Shown: piece by piece, positions 8,671-17,393 of the stretch
How positions within the stretch are numbered: position 1 is the stretch's first letter
Layout: every line of letters begins with the position of its first letter
Assembly: GCA_021799475.1 (NCBI GenBank)
Contig: JAJZAJ010000002.1
Location: 251,168-315,167, forward strand
Source: Microcaldota archaeon
Lineage (GTDB): Archaea; Micrarchaeota; Micrarchaeia; Micrarchaeales; Micrarchaeaceae
Direction: 5' to 3'
Length of the DNA: 64,000 nt
Translations under genes and position numbers: made by a program
Notes under the pieces: generated by a model
The model's database searches: none
The model's input: only the letters and a program-made list of their open reading frames with translations
Told to the model about the DNA's origin: nothing

Positions 8671-9183
8671 ATGGCATTGAAGAAGAGAAAACATCCGAAG
8701 TTCAATGTCCCGAACTACGGGACGAAGAAGCGGGGGCGCGTCAAAGAGAGATGGAGGAAGCAGCGGGGGATCGACAGCAAGAAGAGAGTCAAGAAGAACT
8801 TTGCAGGTGCTGAACCGACTATAGGCTACGGAAACCCTGCGGAAATAAGAGGGGTAAGAGCCAGCGGCAAGAGGCTGCTGATGGTGCAAAACGTGAATGA
8901 TATGAAGAACGCGCTGATGATGCCGGATATAGCGAACTTCGACATCATGATAGCGCATGCGGTTTCAAGGCGCAAGAGGGTTCTGATGATGGAGATTGCA
9001 AAGAAGGGAAATGTGCACGTTACAAACGGGATCAGGAAGCAGGGTAGCATGCAGCAGAAACAGACCAGGACAGAGATGGCAGGGAATGCGCCGGGCGCGA
9101 CGCCGACAGCTGCGGCTCCGGACAAGAAGATCGAGCCTCATGCTCAAGGGCAGGAGGCGAAGAAGGAACCGGTGAAGAAATGA
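8671..9183 (+). CDS. rpl32e: 50S ribosomal protein L32e, C-terminally extended
   Basis: Archaeal/eukaryotic large-subunit protein. The start at ATG 8671 is backed by GTGAT at 8663-8667 with a 3-nt spacer; ATG 8644 would add nine residues. The core 'FNVPNYGTKKRGRVKERWRKQRGIDSKKR' and 'IGYGNPAEIRGV' identify the family, with 'HAVSRRKRVLMMEIAKKGNVHVTN' at the end of the fold. A tail of about 45 residues rich in Gln, Ala, Pro, Lys and Glu follows and is probably disordered, resembling the tail on L24. The stop overlaps the L19e start (ATGA). Confidence 0.93.
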   Translation: MALKKRKHPKFNVPNYGTKKRGRVKERWRKQRGIDSKKRVKKNFAGAEPTIGYGNPAEIRGVRASGKRLLMVQNVNDMKNALMMPDIANFDIMIAHAVSRRKRVLMMEIAKKGNVHVTNGIRKQGSMQQKQTRTEMAGNAPGATPTAAAPDKKIEPHAQGQEAKKEPVKK

Positions 9184-9653
9184 GTATCAAGCTTACAAAG
9201 AGAGTGGCATCAGACATAATGAATAGGGGCGTCAGCGCCATAAGGATAAGCCCTGAGAGGATAGAGGATGCGCAGAAAGCTATAACGAGGGAAGATGTCA
9301 GGGGGCTCATCAAGAGCGGCGTCATATACGCCGTGGAGCCGAAGCATAACAAGAGCATGCGCTCGGTGCTGCTGAGGGAGAAGCGTACCAAGGGAAGACG
9401 CAGAGGTATAGGAAGGAAGAGAGGCACGAAGAACGCGCGCTCTAGCATGACGCATAAGAAAAAGATAAGGGGGCAGAGGAGGGTGCTGCTCGCCCTCAAG
9501 AAGGACAATTCGATGGACAATGCGGCATTCAAGGTCTTCTACAGGCTTGTCAGGGGAGGCACTTTCGCCAGCAAGGCATCACTTATAAATCATATAAAGA
9601 GCAAAGGTATTGTAATAAGCAACGAGAAGATGGAGCAGCTGAAGCATATATGA
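9180..9653 (+). CDS. rpl19e: 50S ribosomal protein L19e
   Basis: Archaeal/eukaryotic large-subunit protein, 157 residues. Recognised from 'LTKRVASDIMNRGVSAIRISPERIEDAQKAITREDVRGLIKSGVI', the Arg/Lys/Gly-rich rRNA-binding middle ('KGRRRGIGRKRGTKNARSS') and the helical end 'VFYRLVRGGTFASKASLINHI'. Its start overlaps the L32e stop by 4 nt, so translation is probably coupled. Confidence 0.95.
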   Translation: MSIKLTKRVASDIMNRGVSAIRISPERIEDAQKAITREDVRGLIKSGVIYAVEPKHNKSMRSVLLREKRTKGRRRGIGRKRGTKNARSSMTHKKKIRGQRRVLLALKKDNSMDNAAFKVFYRLVRGGTFASKASLINHIKSKGIVISNEKMEQLKHI

Positions 9654-9677
9654 TAGCAGAATGTCAACGATGATAGC

Positions 9678-10232
9678 ATGGTAAACTCAACAAGGTTCAG
9701 GATGATAAAAAATAGGAGGCGGTCGTCGGTAACTGACTACAAGAGAAGGATAGCTCTGCTGAAGAGCAGGTTGAACAGGGTAGTAGTGAGGAAAAGCAAC
9801 AGGAGCATAAGGATGCAGATAGTCGAATATACGGAAAAGGGAGACAGGATTCTTGCAAGTGCCGGCTCCGGAGAGCTCGCTGCGATGCAGTGGCAGCCGA
9901 GGGCCAACATACCGACGGCATACCTGACTGGGATGCTGCTGGCTAAGAAAGCAAAAGGCATGGCTACGCAGGAGATGGTTCTTGATACTGGTCTGTATAA
10001 GCCGATAAAGTCATCAGTCGTCTTCGCTGCGGCGAAAGGAGCCATAGATGGAGGCCTTAAGATAGCGAACAATATAGAATTCGATGAGAAGAGGCTGAGC
10101 GGCCAACACATATCAGAATATGCGAAGGCAGCAGGCAAGGACAAGTTCTCAGGCTACAGGAAAGCGAACTTCGATGCACAGAGAATGAAAGAGATATTTG
10201 AAGAATTGAAGAAGAAAATAGCAAGCGCGTGA
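9678..10232 (+). CDS. rpl18: 50S ribosomal protein L18 (uL18)
   Basis: 5S rRNA-binding protein, 184 residues, the length of archaeal L18/L5e. Landmarks are 'RRRSSVTDYKRRIALLKSRLNRVVVRKSNRSI', 'PTAYLTGMLLAKKA' and 'VLDTGLYKPIKSSVVFAAAKGAIDGGL'. The UGA stop is part of the GTGAT element (10229-10233) that serves the S5 TTG start. Confidence 0.95.
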   Translation: MVNSTRFRMIKNRRRSSVTDYKRRIALLKSRLNRVVVRKSNRSIRMQIVEYTEKGDRILASAGSGELAAMQWQPRANIPTAYLTGMLLAKKAKGMATQEMVLDTGLYKPIKSSVVFAAAKGAIDGGLKIANNIEFDEKRLSGQHISEYAKAAGKDKFSGYRKANFDAQRMKEIFEELKKKIASA

Positions 10233-10236
10233 TTTA

Positions 10237-10902
10237 TTGGCATGGGAAAATAGGGAAAGGAGAGAGGAGAGGAATACGTTCGACATCGCCGCATGGGAGC
10301 CTAAGACAGCGACAGGGAAGAAAGTAAAGGCGCATGAGATAACTTCGATAGAGCAGATATTCCATGAGGGCAAGAGGATAGAGGAGGTGGAGATTGTTGA
10401 TGCCCTTATTCCTGACCTTAAGAACGAGATAATAGAGATCGCCAGCGTGCAGAGGATGACGAAGAATAACAGGAAGGCGAAGTTCAGGGCTACGGCCGTG
10501 GTCGGAGACGGAAGAGGCCATGTTGGAGTCGGAGCGGGCAAGGATTCTGAGGTCAGGGCAGCCATCAACAGTGCAATCAAGAATGCGAAGTCAAACATAA
10601 TGCCAATAATGATGGGATGCGGGTCGTGGCAGTGCGCATGCGGCACGAAGCACAGCCTGCCGCTTATATCTAAAGGCAAATGCGGAAGCGTAGAGGTAAT
10701 ACTGCGGCCTGCACCGAGAGGGCTCGGGGTCGTTGCGAGCGATCCTATAAAGAAGATGCTTGAGCTCGCAGGCGTCAAAGACCTGTGGAGCTTCTCAAGA
10801 GGCAGGACCAGGGCAAAATATAATGTACTCATAGCGACGCAGAGGGCGCTGATGAACAGCGAAAGCATGAAGAACATAGCTACTGTCGCAGGGAGCACGT
10901 AG
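10237..10902 (+). CDS. rps5: 30S ribosomal protein S5 (uS5)
   Basis: Small-subunit protein guarding decoding accuracy, 221 residues. The double-stranded RNA-binding fold includes 'FRATAVVGDGRGHVGVGAGKDSEVRAAINSAIKNAKSN'. 'GCGSWQCACGTKHSLPL' is the archaeal S2e/S5 signature, and 'PRGLGVVASDPIKKMLELAGVKDLW' ends the C-terminal domain. The TTG start at 10237 is supported by GTGAT with a 3-nt spacer. It is the last ribosomal gene here: the usual followers L30, L15 and SecY are replaced by surface-protein genes. Confidence 0.95.
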   Translation: MAWENRERREERNTFDIAAWEPKTATGKKVKAHEITSIEQIFHEGKRIEEVEIVDALIPDLKNEIIEIASVQRMTKNNRKAKFRATAVVGDGRGHVGVGAGKDSEVRAAINSAIKNAKSNIMPIMMGCGSWQCACGTKHSLPLISKGKCGSVEVILRPAPRGLGVVASDPIKKMLELAGVKDLWSFSRGRTRAKYNVLIATQRALMNSESMKNIATVAGST

Positions 10903-10949
10903 ATATGTATTTAATTTGTTCTATCCTATCGCTTAGCGAGTGTGAGTGA

Positions 10950-11843
10950 ATGCAACTCCGGAAGTCCCAATCCGCGATGGAATATCTGATGACGTACGGA
11001 TGGGCCATACTCATCATCGCCGTCGTGTTGGGAGTTCTGTTCCAGCTGGGAGTCTTTTCCGGCAGCGCGCTGACGCCGAAGGCGGCTCCTGGAGCATGTC
11101 AGGTAGTGAGGCTGGGGGGACAGGCGTCCCTTGAAGGAGAATGCCAGGGGCAGCTGCCTCAGTATGTGATGCAGATTTCGGAACCTGTAAGCGGCGGGTC
11201 TATAGCTTTCATGGAGGTTCCGAATTCCAACTATCTGACATTTAATCCACAACACAATTTTACCATATCAGTATGGATAAATGTAGTGACCCAGACGAGC
11301 GGTTTTATCAATGAACTTTACCAGATAGGGTTTGGTAACACTACCTGCAATAATGATTATATGGAAGGCGTGATACGGAACAGCTATTACAGCATACAGA
11401 TGACAAGAGGAACCGCACAGCCTATGTTTTACCAATACAGCCTGAACAAATGGTACAACTTTGTGGGTACTTATAACTCAATATCAGCATCATCGAATAT
11501 GGTAGCCCTGTATGCAGACAGTACATTTGTAGGAGGAGGCGCGGGTGGAACCTCTCAGATGACTACAAACAATTTATTTGCGGGCATCTGCTCCAATCCA
11601 GGAGCGATAAACCTGATGGACGTAGCGAACCTGCAGGTGTACAATGCGTCTCTGTCGTCGAATGAGATTGAGGCGTTATACGCGGAAGGGATAGGGGGCG
11701 CTCCGATAAAGATCCAGGACATAGCGGGATGGTGGCCCCTTAACGGCAATTTGAATGATTACTCGGGAAACAACAACAATGGCCAGGCGCATGGAAGCAT
11801 ATCGTTCAACGGCAGCTGGCAGAGCGGGTATACTCCGCCGTAA
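10950..11843 (+). CDS. Class III signal-peptide (pilin-like) protein with LamG domain, copy A
   Basis: Predicted surface protein of 297 residues. Residues 1-35 are a class III signal: basic 'QLRK' then S-Q-S-A-M-E-Y and a hydrophobic helix, with cleavage expected before the Gln and Glu at +5 as in archaellins and archaeal pilins. A short stalk to about residue 73 holds two Cys ('PGACQVVR', 'LEGECQ'). The rest is a LamG/concanavalin-like jelly roll ending in the repeating tail 'VANLQVYNASLSSNEIEALYAEGIGG' and 'WWPLNGNLNDYSGN'. Several N-x-S/T sequons are present. The first 73 residues are almost identical to those of the next gene. Binding target is unknown; glycan or protein binding is typical for LamG. 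Confidence 0.82.
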   Translation: MQLRKSQSAMEYLMTYGWAILIIAVVLGVLFQLGVFSGSALTPKAAPGACQVVRLGGQASLEGECQGQLPQYVMQISEPVSGGSIAFMEVPNSNYLTFNPQHNFTISVWINVVTQTSGFINELYQIGFGNTTCNNDYMEGVIRNSYYSIQMTRGTAQPMFYQYSLNKWYNFVGTYNSISASSNMVALYADSTFVGGGAGGTSQMTTNNLFAGICSNPGAINLMDVANLQVYNASLSSNEIEALYAEGIGGAPIKIQDIAGWWPLNGNLNDYSGNNNNGQAHGSISFNGSWQSGYTPP

Positions 11844-11901
11844 AACCAGAGAGACTAAGCGATAATTTTTATTCCTTCTTCTCTATTAACTAGAGGTTGT
11901 A

Positions 11902-12759
11902 ATGTACAAATCCCAGTCCGCAATGGAATACCTCATGACGTACGGATGGGCCATCCTCATCATCGCCGTCGTATTGGGAGTGCTGTTCCAATTGGGTGTC
12001 TTTTCCGGTAGCGCACTGACGCCGAAGGCGGCTCCGGGTGCGTGCCAGGTGGTGCGGCTGGGAGGTCAGGCGTCCCTTGAAGGAGAATGCCAGGGGCAGC
12101 TGCCTCAGTATGTTGCAAACTTTTCTGGTGCGTCCACTGCGCATATAAGCGGCATTTCAGACGCGAATTTCCCATCAGGAACGCAACAGGTAAGCATTTT
12201 TGCATGGATAAGGACGACACAAAGCACTACATTCCCTATGGCTTTTATATATGGTATGTATGGCGTTGCCGGCCAGGCCTGGGCATTGGGCATTTATAAC
12301 GGACGGACGTGCCCAGATGATTGGGTGGGCCATACTTGCGATCCAAACCTATTCGTAAATGATGGAAAGTGGCACTTTATCAGTTTTACTTACAATGGAG
12401 TATCAACAGATATCACCACAGATTATGTTGATGGGAATGCTGGAGTAATAGTTTCCAACTCGACAGCGCCAAACGCCAACGTTGGCAGCGGCAGTGCAGG
12501 ATATATCGGATATGGCACAAATGAATACTTCATAGGCCAGCTCGCCAATATACAACTTTATAACACCTCGCTCTCGGCAAATGAAGTGCACGCTTTGTAC
12601 CTTGAGGGTATCGGTGGAGCACCGGTCAAGATACAGAACCTCGTGGGATGGTGGCCTCTCAACGGAAATGCGCAGGATTACTCGGGAAACAACGATAACG
12701 GGCAAGCCGCAGGAGGGGTTTCCTTCAACAGCAGTTGGACCTCGTCATACACGCCATAG
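11902..12759 (+). CDS. Class III signal-peptide (pilin-like) protein with LamG domain, copy B
   Basis: Paralogue of the upstream gene, 285 residues, separated by 58 nt. Signal, helix and stalk (residues 3-71) are identical in protein sequence to copy A, while the LamG domain from residue about 72 onward has diverged strongly apart from the closing motifs 'LANIQLYNTSLSANEVHALYLEGIGG' and 'GWWPLNGNAQDYSGN'. The pattern suggests a fixed assembly module fused to a variable display domain. Membrane insertion then assembly by a type IV pilus-like machine is inferred, possibly the one at 24.6-30.3 kb. Confidence 0.82.
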   Translation: MYKSQSAMEYLMTYGWAILIIAVVLGVLFQLGVFSGSALTPKAAPGACQVVRLGGQASLEGECQGQLPQYVANFSGASTAHISGISDANFPSGTQQVSIFAWIRTTQSTTFPMAFIYGMYGVAGQAWALGIYNGRTCPDDWVGHTCDPNLFVNDGKWHFISFTYNGVSTDITTDYVDGNAGVIVSNSTAPNANVGSGSAGYIGYGTNEYFIGQLANIQLYNTSLSANEVHALYLEGIGGAPVKIQNLVGWWPLNGNAQDYSGNNDNGQAAGGVSFNSSWTSSYTP

Positions 12760-12769
12760 CGCATAGCAA

Positions 12770-13543
12770 CTAGCTGGCTGGCAGGGGCTTCAGAAACTGC
12801 GAGTTAGTGCGCAGCCATCTTCTTCTCTCCTTATAGTCAGGGATTACAGATGACACCGTCTGCCAGAATCTTTTTGAATGGTTCCTTATTTTCGTATGTG
12901 CCAGTTCGTGGACTGCCACATATTCCAGTATATGCTGTGGCGCATGGAGAAGCCGGAAATTCAGTATTATATTGTTGTCCCTTGAACACGACCCCCATGT
13001 AGTCAGATTGTCCCGGAGAGTTATAGTCCCGATAGTACTGCAAAAATGCTTTTCGTTGATCGCATGCACCATACGACACAAGTCGGGCAAGTATGTTTTC
13101 TCTATGAATCTGCGTATGCGGAGATTGATGCGGGCGCTGCTCGCAGAAATAGGGGCAGTTACATAAATTGATCCGTTGAATGTACTGATTTTTATCCTTT
13201 CCGCATCAGTCCTCAATATGTTCACGGATAATTTATTATCCAGTATATATAGGGTGTCCTTGTCATTGAAATTTATTTCCGGCATTCCGAGAAATCTGCC
13301 GGGATCTTTCTGCAAAGCGTTCGACATCCTGCGGTATAGCTCCGTTGCTGCCTTTCCGGCGCTCCTGCCGCTCATCCGTTCCGGCACCTTTATTACAAGA
13401 AAGTCTCCGCGTACGCGTGCATAGCAGTTTCTTATCTGAGCTCTAAGCACCTTGACACTTATAGTCCTACCGGCTACCGAGATAGGCGTCAGCCCTTCCG
13501 TAATTTCAGTTATTTCCCCAATCTCAATCACCCGGCTTATCAA
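12770..13543 (-). CDS. YgjP-like metallopeptidase domain protein (DUF45, M48-related)
   Basis: Predicted zinc-dependent hydrolase of 257 residues. The active-site region near residue 215 reads 'YVAVHELAHTKIRNHSKRFW', matching the HExxHxxxxxHxxxFW signature of the YgjP/WLM (PF01863-type) family. 'WGSCSRDNNIILNFRLLHAP' just before it is the family's other hallmark. No signal peptide is seen, so it is probably cytosolic. The substrate is unknown. The start codon is TTG (13543); GTG 13531 is an alternative. It is divergent from csl4 across an 83-nt spacer and converges on the LamG copy B gene. Confidence 0.85.
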   Translation of the reverse strand: MISRVIEIGEITEITEGLTPISVAGRTISVKVLRAQIRNCYARVRGDFLVIKVPERMSGRSAGKAATELYRRMSNALQKDPGRFLGMPEINFNDKDTLYILDNKLSVNILRTDAERIKISTFNGSIYVTAPISASSARINLRIRRFIEKTYLPDLCRMVHAINEKHFCSTIGTITLRDNLTTWGSCSRDNNIILNFRLLHAPQHILEYVAVHELAHTKIRNHSKRFWQTVSSVIPDYKERRRWLRTNSQFLKPLPAS

Positions 13544-13626
13544 AACAGTTAAATTCCTTTATGCGAAAGCTATTATACACAGCAGATTCTTTTTGTTTAT
13601 TTCACCCTGCTTTGGACCGTGAGCGC

Positions 13627-14265
13627 ATGGATATATCAGATGGCCAGTTGGTACTGCCAGGCGATATGCTGGCTACAGAAGAGGAGGCTGCTCCATCTGA
13701 TAACACCTATGTAGATGAAGGTTGCATATATTCATCTATCATCGGACATGCGTCGGTTAAAGATGGCAAGATATCGGTGCATAATCACATCAACGAGATG
13801 AGAAAAATAGAGAAGGGGATGCTGGTCATAGGCACAGTGACTGATGACCTGCCTGCAGTATCGTTTGTCAAGATAGGCACGATGTTTGTCGATGGGAAAA
13901 AATATATAGCAGTTAAAGATGGCAAGCTGCTTGTCCCGAAGCCGAGGTCCGAGGGTTTTGGCAGGGGAAGGCATGATGATAGAAGGGGAGGAGGCGGATT
14001 CAGCCAGCCAGGTGCAAAGATGCCAAGACTGTGCTCTTCAGGAGACGTGATACTAGCAAGAGTGCTTGATGACGCTGATGACATCTATCTTTTAGGAGTA
14101 AGGGATCCCGAATGCGGAGTAATTCTGTCGTCATGTGAGGTGTGTGGATCCAAGATGGGGTTCAACGGCCGCGGACTTTCGTGCCCTTCCTGCAGCCACA
14201 GGCAGACAAGAAAAGTAAGCCAATATTATGGCAGAACGGAAGATATTAAGAGACTGTTTCAGTAA
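13627..14265 (+). CDS. csl4: Exosome complex RNA-binding protein Csl4
   Basis: Cap subunit of the archaeal RNA exosome, which degrades and tails RNA with Rrp41/Rrp42. 212 residues from ATG 13627 (GTGA four bases upstream; ATG 13561 in frame is less likely). N-terminal domain: 'VLPGDMLATEEEAAPSDNTYVDEGCIYSSIIG'. The S1-like middle contains 'MLVIGTVTDDLPAVSFVKI', interrupted by a Gly/Arg/Asp-rich loop (about 118-137) longer than usual. The C-terminal zinc ribbon has CEVCG...CPSC. It is followed by rpoL, a gene pair often seen in archaea. Confidence 0.93.
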   Translation: MDISDGQLVLPGDMLATEEEAAPSDNTYVDEGCIYSSIIGHASVKDGKISVHNHINEMRKIEKGMLVIGTVTDDLPAVSFVKIGTMFVDGKKYIAVKDGKLLVPKPRSEGFGRGRHDDRRGGGGFSQPGAKMPRLCSSGDVILARVLDDADDIYLLGVRDPECGVILSSCEVCGSKMGFNGRGLSCPSCSHRQTRKVSQYYGRTEDIKRLFQ

Positions 14266-14324
14266 TATGTCGTTATAGGTTATAGTTGTCACAGTTATAA
14301 TACAGTTATGCTTGGAGTGATTGC

Positions 14325-14603
14325 ATGAAAATGAATGTTCTGAAAGATGAAGGAAATGAGATGAGCATCGAGTTCGATACTGACGATGTGACTGTGCCGG
14401 ATCTGATAGCGGCGCAGATGCTTAAGAACCCGGATGTGGAATTTGCAGGAGTAGAGAAAGAGCATCCGGAAGTCGGCCACCCGAAACTGCTCATAAAAAC
14501 CGGCAAAAAGAAACCTAAGGATGCGCTTGCCAAAGCATTGGAGGAGATAGAAGAACAGCTCGAAGAGATCAAGAAAGGGATATCCTCATCATCAAAGAAA
14601 TGA
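14325..14603 (+). CDS. rpoL: DNA-directed RNA polymerase subunit L (Rpb11-like)
   Basis: Small assembly subunit that pairs with RpoD to form the alpha-like platform of RNA polymerase. 92 residues. Core: 'MSIEFDTDDVTVPDLIAAQMLKNPDVEFAGVEKEHPEVGHPKLLIKT', with a helical C-terminus rich in Glu and Lys. The ATG start has GTGAT at 14317-14321 with a 3-nt spacer. It lies 59 nt after csl4. Confidence 0.94.
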   Translation: MKMNVLKDEGNEMSIEFDTDDVTVPDLIAAQMLKNPDVEFAGVEKEHPEVGHPKLLIKTGKKKPKDALAKALEEIEEQLEEIKKGISSSSKK

Positions 14604-14671
14604 GATTGCTTCGCGCCTGTGGCTATAATACATTTTTATTGCTTGCTCTCTTATTATAAGATAGGGGTTGC

Positions 14672-17383
14672 ATGCTGCCGAAGCTTATCGATATGTCTAG
14701 CGCCCAGATTGCTGTAGAGTTCATAGTTGTCTATAGTTTTGTGCTGCTTGTCTTTGTGACATTTTTCTCGCTTGTTGCGAGCCAGAGCGCGACAGGGTTG
14801 AGCCAGCAGCAATATTCTACAGTGCAGCTGGTCGCAGAGGATGTCGCAGCATACATAAACCAGGCGGTCGTATCGGGCAGCGGCTACAATGCATCCGTCC
14901 AGATAGATTCCGGCATAGGCCTCTCACAATACAATATATCGATAAGCACTAGCGGGATAGTCATAGCCTCTTTCAAGACAGGGGGCCAGACGCTTTCAGC
15001 GCAGGCTTCCAGCGATGCAAGGAACCTGCACATAAACGGAACGTTAGTAGCCGGAACAGCAAACGGCACGGCGCTCTACCAGATACCGGCGTATACGGGA
15101 TTGCTCAGGGTAGCTAACAGAGACGGCATAATCTACATAGACCAGACGCCTCCCAACATCAGCGTTGCGAGCTTCGTTTACGCGAAACAGGTGGCAGATC
15201 AGAAGGTAGCAGACTTCAATGGGACCTTAAGCAATATATCAACTACGAAAACGACACTTTCCTCTAATGCCTATACAGTAACAGCATGGATTGACCCAGT
15301 AGGTCCCGAAGTAACTCGGGCCATAATAGGCTCGATGACCGCAGGGGGGCTAGAATTCAGGCTAACTACAAACAATTATCTAGACATCCTGAAGGAAGAT
15401 ATTGCCGATATAGGGTCATCTTCTTCGCCGGTTGCAAATAACGCATGGAGCTTTGTCGCTGCCACATACAACGATGTGTCTGGAAATTATGCTTTCTATA
15501 TAAACGGGGCTGCTGCGGGATCTGGAGCCGGTATCGCTCCTCTTACCCCTTTCAAGCTTGCAATAGGGAAGAATCCGCCGAATGGCGCAGACTATGAATA
15601 TTTCAATGGAATCATGTCCAATGTGCAGATCTACAACATTACACTGTCGTCTCAGCAGATACTCTCGCTGTATAAACAGGGCATTGGGGCAGCCCCTTTA
15701 CTCCCGCAGAACACGATATCATGGTATCCGTTAAATGGAGATGCAAATGATTATTCCGGGAATGGCAACAGCGGCTACCCGGGTTTCGTCTCCTACCAGA
15801 ACGCGGTGCAGATAGCTGCAACTGTTTACAATAATAGAGGGATACCGTCTGCAGGAGATCCTGTAGGAATAGCATCCGCATATCCTGGGTTATTCAATGG
15901 AGGAAATGGTGCGGCTGTTGGCCTTACTAACGCTTATGGCAACACCACTGCGGTATTCAGCTCGAATGCGGGTATAGGAAGATTCAACGTAACAGTAAAT
16001 GCATTCAACGGTAACTCAACACTATACAATGCTGCTTCAGGAAATGGATTGGTTGACTGGTTTCCGCTTGACGAAGGTGGAGGGAGCTATGTATATGACG
16101 AGAGCGGATCGAACGCAATAGGAACTTTCCTATCTCCAAAATGGTCGCCTATGCCGGACAACTCTTCGAATATATTCGGTATGTCTTTCCTCGGTTCCAA
16201 TCAGATATATGTGGGAAAGAAATACTTCCAGGGAAACTCGTTTACCGTATCGGGATGGGTGTTCTGGCCGGCAAACACGAATATGGTGCAGAGTACTACA
16301 CACAACGACCTTTCCTTCCTTGTCAGCGGTGCTTCATATACGGATAACCTGATAGTTATGTCGGATAGGGCAGGATTCTGGAATATGGTAATAAACGCGC
16401 AGCAGCTTGAATGCAGCACAGGCCCATCAGCCGGCAGCTGGTATGATTTCACCGGGACGTGGAACAATGCTACCGGCATACAGGCAATATACATCAACGG
16501 CACAGAAGCGTGTTCCAGAAAGAGCAGCATTGCCGCAGAGACAAACGCTCCGATGCTTATAGGTGGAGGCGGCCCGGTAGGCACTGATGATGACGGAGGC
16601 GCATGGTTCAACGGCACTCTCTCGAACCTGCAGATATACAATACAACTCTCGCGCCGGCACAGATAGGTCAAATATTCAAAAACGGAATATCGGGATTGC
16701 CGCTGCCGAATATAGGATTGGTTGGATGGTTCCCGCTCGCAGGCAACCCTAATGACTACAGCATATATGGAAATAACGGGATTATAGTAGGCAGCAATAC
16801 CGTCCATAACCTGCAGGTCACGTTGCCACACAGCGCGGGTGGAACGCTATACTCGTCATTCAACGGTTCTTCTGGGGTAATAACTTTCACTCCTAAACTG
16901 CCTGGCACGGTCTGCAACATCACGGTTACGGCATGGTCATACGAAAATGGTCCATCTGCGTACAGCGCGACGAATACAAAACAGAAAGGAGGGGTGTTTA
17001 GCCTTACAGGCTCCAGCAACAACGGATGGCTAGAGGATATGTACAACCCGATAAAATTTGAGTTTCTGATAAGGAATGGGACAAATGCAAACTCATGGAA
17101 TATAACCGGAAGCTATTTGGGCCACTGGATATTCTCTTCGGCCATAATAAACGACGGGTTTGCCACAGGATATATAAACGACGTCAACGTGACGGGAAGG
17201 CCGAAATATATCGGGTGCGTATCCTTGCAGAATGGTGCGATAGGAAGGTCGGAAGGGAGAGTGTTCAACGGCAGCATAGCGGATGTGCAGGTGTACAATT
17301 CCGTGCTGACCCAGGCGCAGCTCCAGCAGCTCTATGTTGCCGGGATAAATCCGTCGAGGCAATTCTCGCTCGGTTCGGGTTGA
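14672..17383 (+). CDS. Giant class III pilin-like surface protein with three LamG domains
   Basis: A 903-residue predicted surface protein. Residues 8-35 form a class III-type signal, with S-A-Q-I-A-V-E-F (Gln +1, Glu +5) then a long hydrophobic helix. A pilin-like region of about 130 residues follows. LamG-like domains lie roughly at 175-345, 465-675 and 690-895, the first two separated by a beta-rich linker (about 365-455) that resembles an Ig-like segment. Recurrent closing motifs are 'NVQIYNITLSSQQILSLYKQGIG' and 'WYPLNGDANDYSGN'. Many N-linked sequons occur. It begins a run of five same-strand genes with very short spacers, which looks like an operon for a display structure. Confidence 0.8.
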   Translation: MLPKLIDMSSAQIAVEFIVVYSFVLLVFVTFFSLVASQSATGLSQQQYSTVQLVAEDVAAYINQAVVSGSGYNASVQIDSGIGLSQYNISISTSGIVIASFKTGGQTLSAQASSDARNLHINGTLVAGTANGTALYQIPAYTGLLRVANRDGIIYIDQTPPNISVASFVYAKQVADQKVADFNGTLSNISTTKTTLSSNAYTVTAWIDPVGPEVTRAIIGSMTAGGLEFRLTTNNYLDILKEDIADIGSSSSPVANNAWSFVAATYNDVSGNYAFYINGAAAGSGAGIAPLTPFKLAIGKNPPNGADYEYFNGIMSNVQIYNITLSSQQILSLYKQGIGAAPLLPQNTISWYPLNGDANDYSGNGNSGYPGFVSYQNAVQIAATVYNNRGIPSAGDPVGIASAYPGLFNGGNGAAVGLTNAYGNTTAVFSSNAGIGRFNVTVNAFNGNSTLYNAASGNGLVDWFPLDEGGGSYVYDESGSNAIGTFLSPKWSPMPDNSSNIFGMSFLGSNQIYVGKKYFQGNSFTVSGWVFWPANTNMVQSTTHNDLSFLVSGASYTDNLIVMSDRAGFWNMVINAQQLECSTGPSAGSWYDFTGTWNNATGIQAIYINGTEACSRKSSIAAETNAPMLIGGGGPVGTDDDGGAWFNGTLSNLQIYNTTLAPAQIGQIFKNGISGLPLPNIGLVGWFPLAGNPNDYSIYGNNGIIVGSNTVHNLQVTLPHSAGGTLYSSFNGSSGVITFTPKLPGTVCNITVTAWSYENGPSAYSATNTKQKGGVFSLTGSSNNGWLEDMYNPIKFEFLIRNGTNANSWNITGSYLGHWIFSSAIINDGFATGYINDVNVTGRPKYIGCVSLQNGAIGRSEGRVFNGSIADVQVYNSVLTQAQLQQLYVAGINPSRQFSLGSG

Positions 17384-17393
17384 TGGTGGTTAT

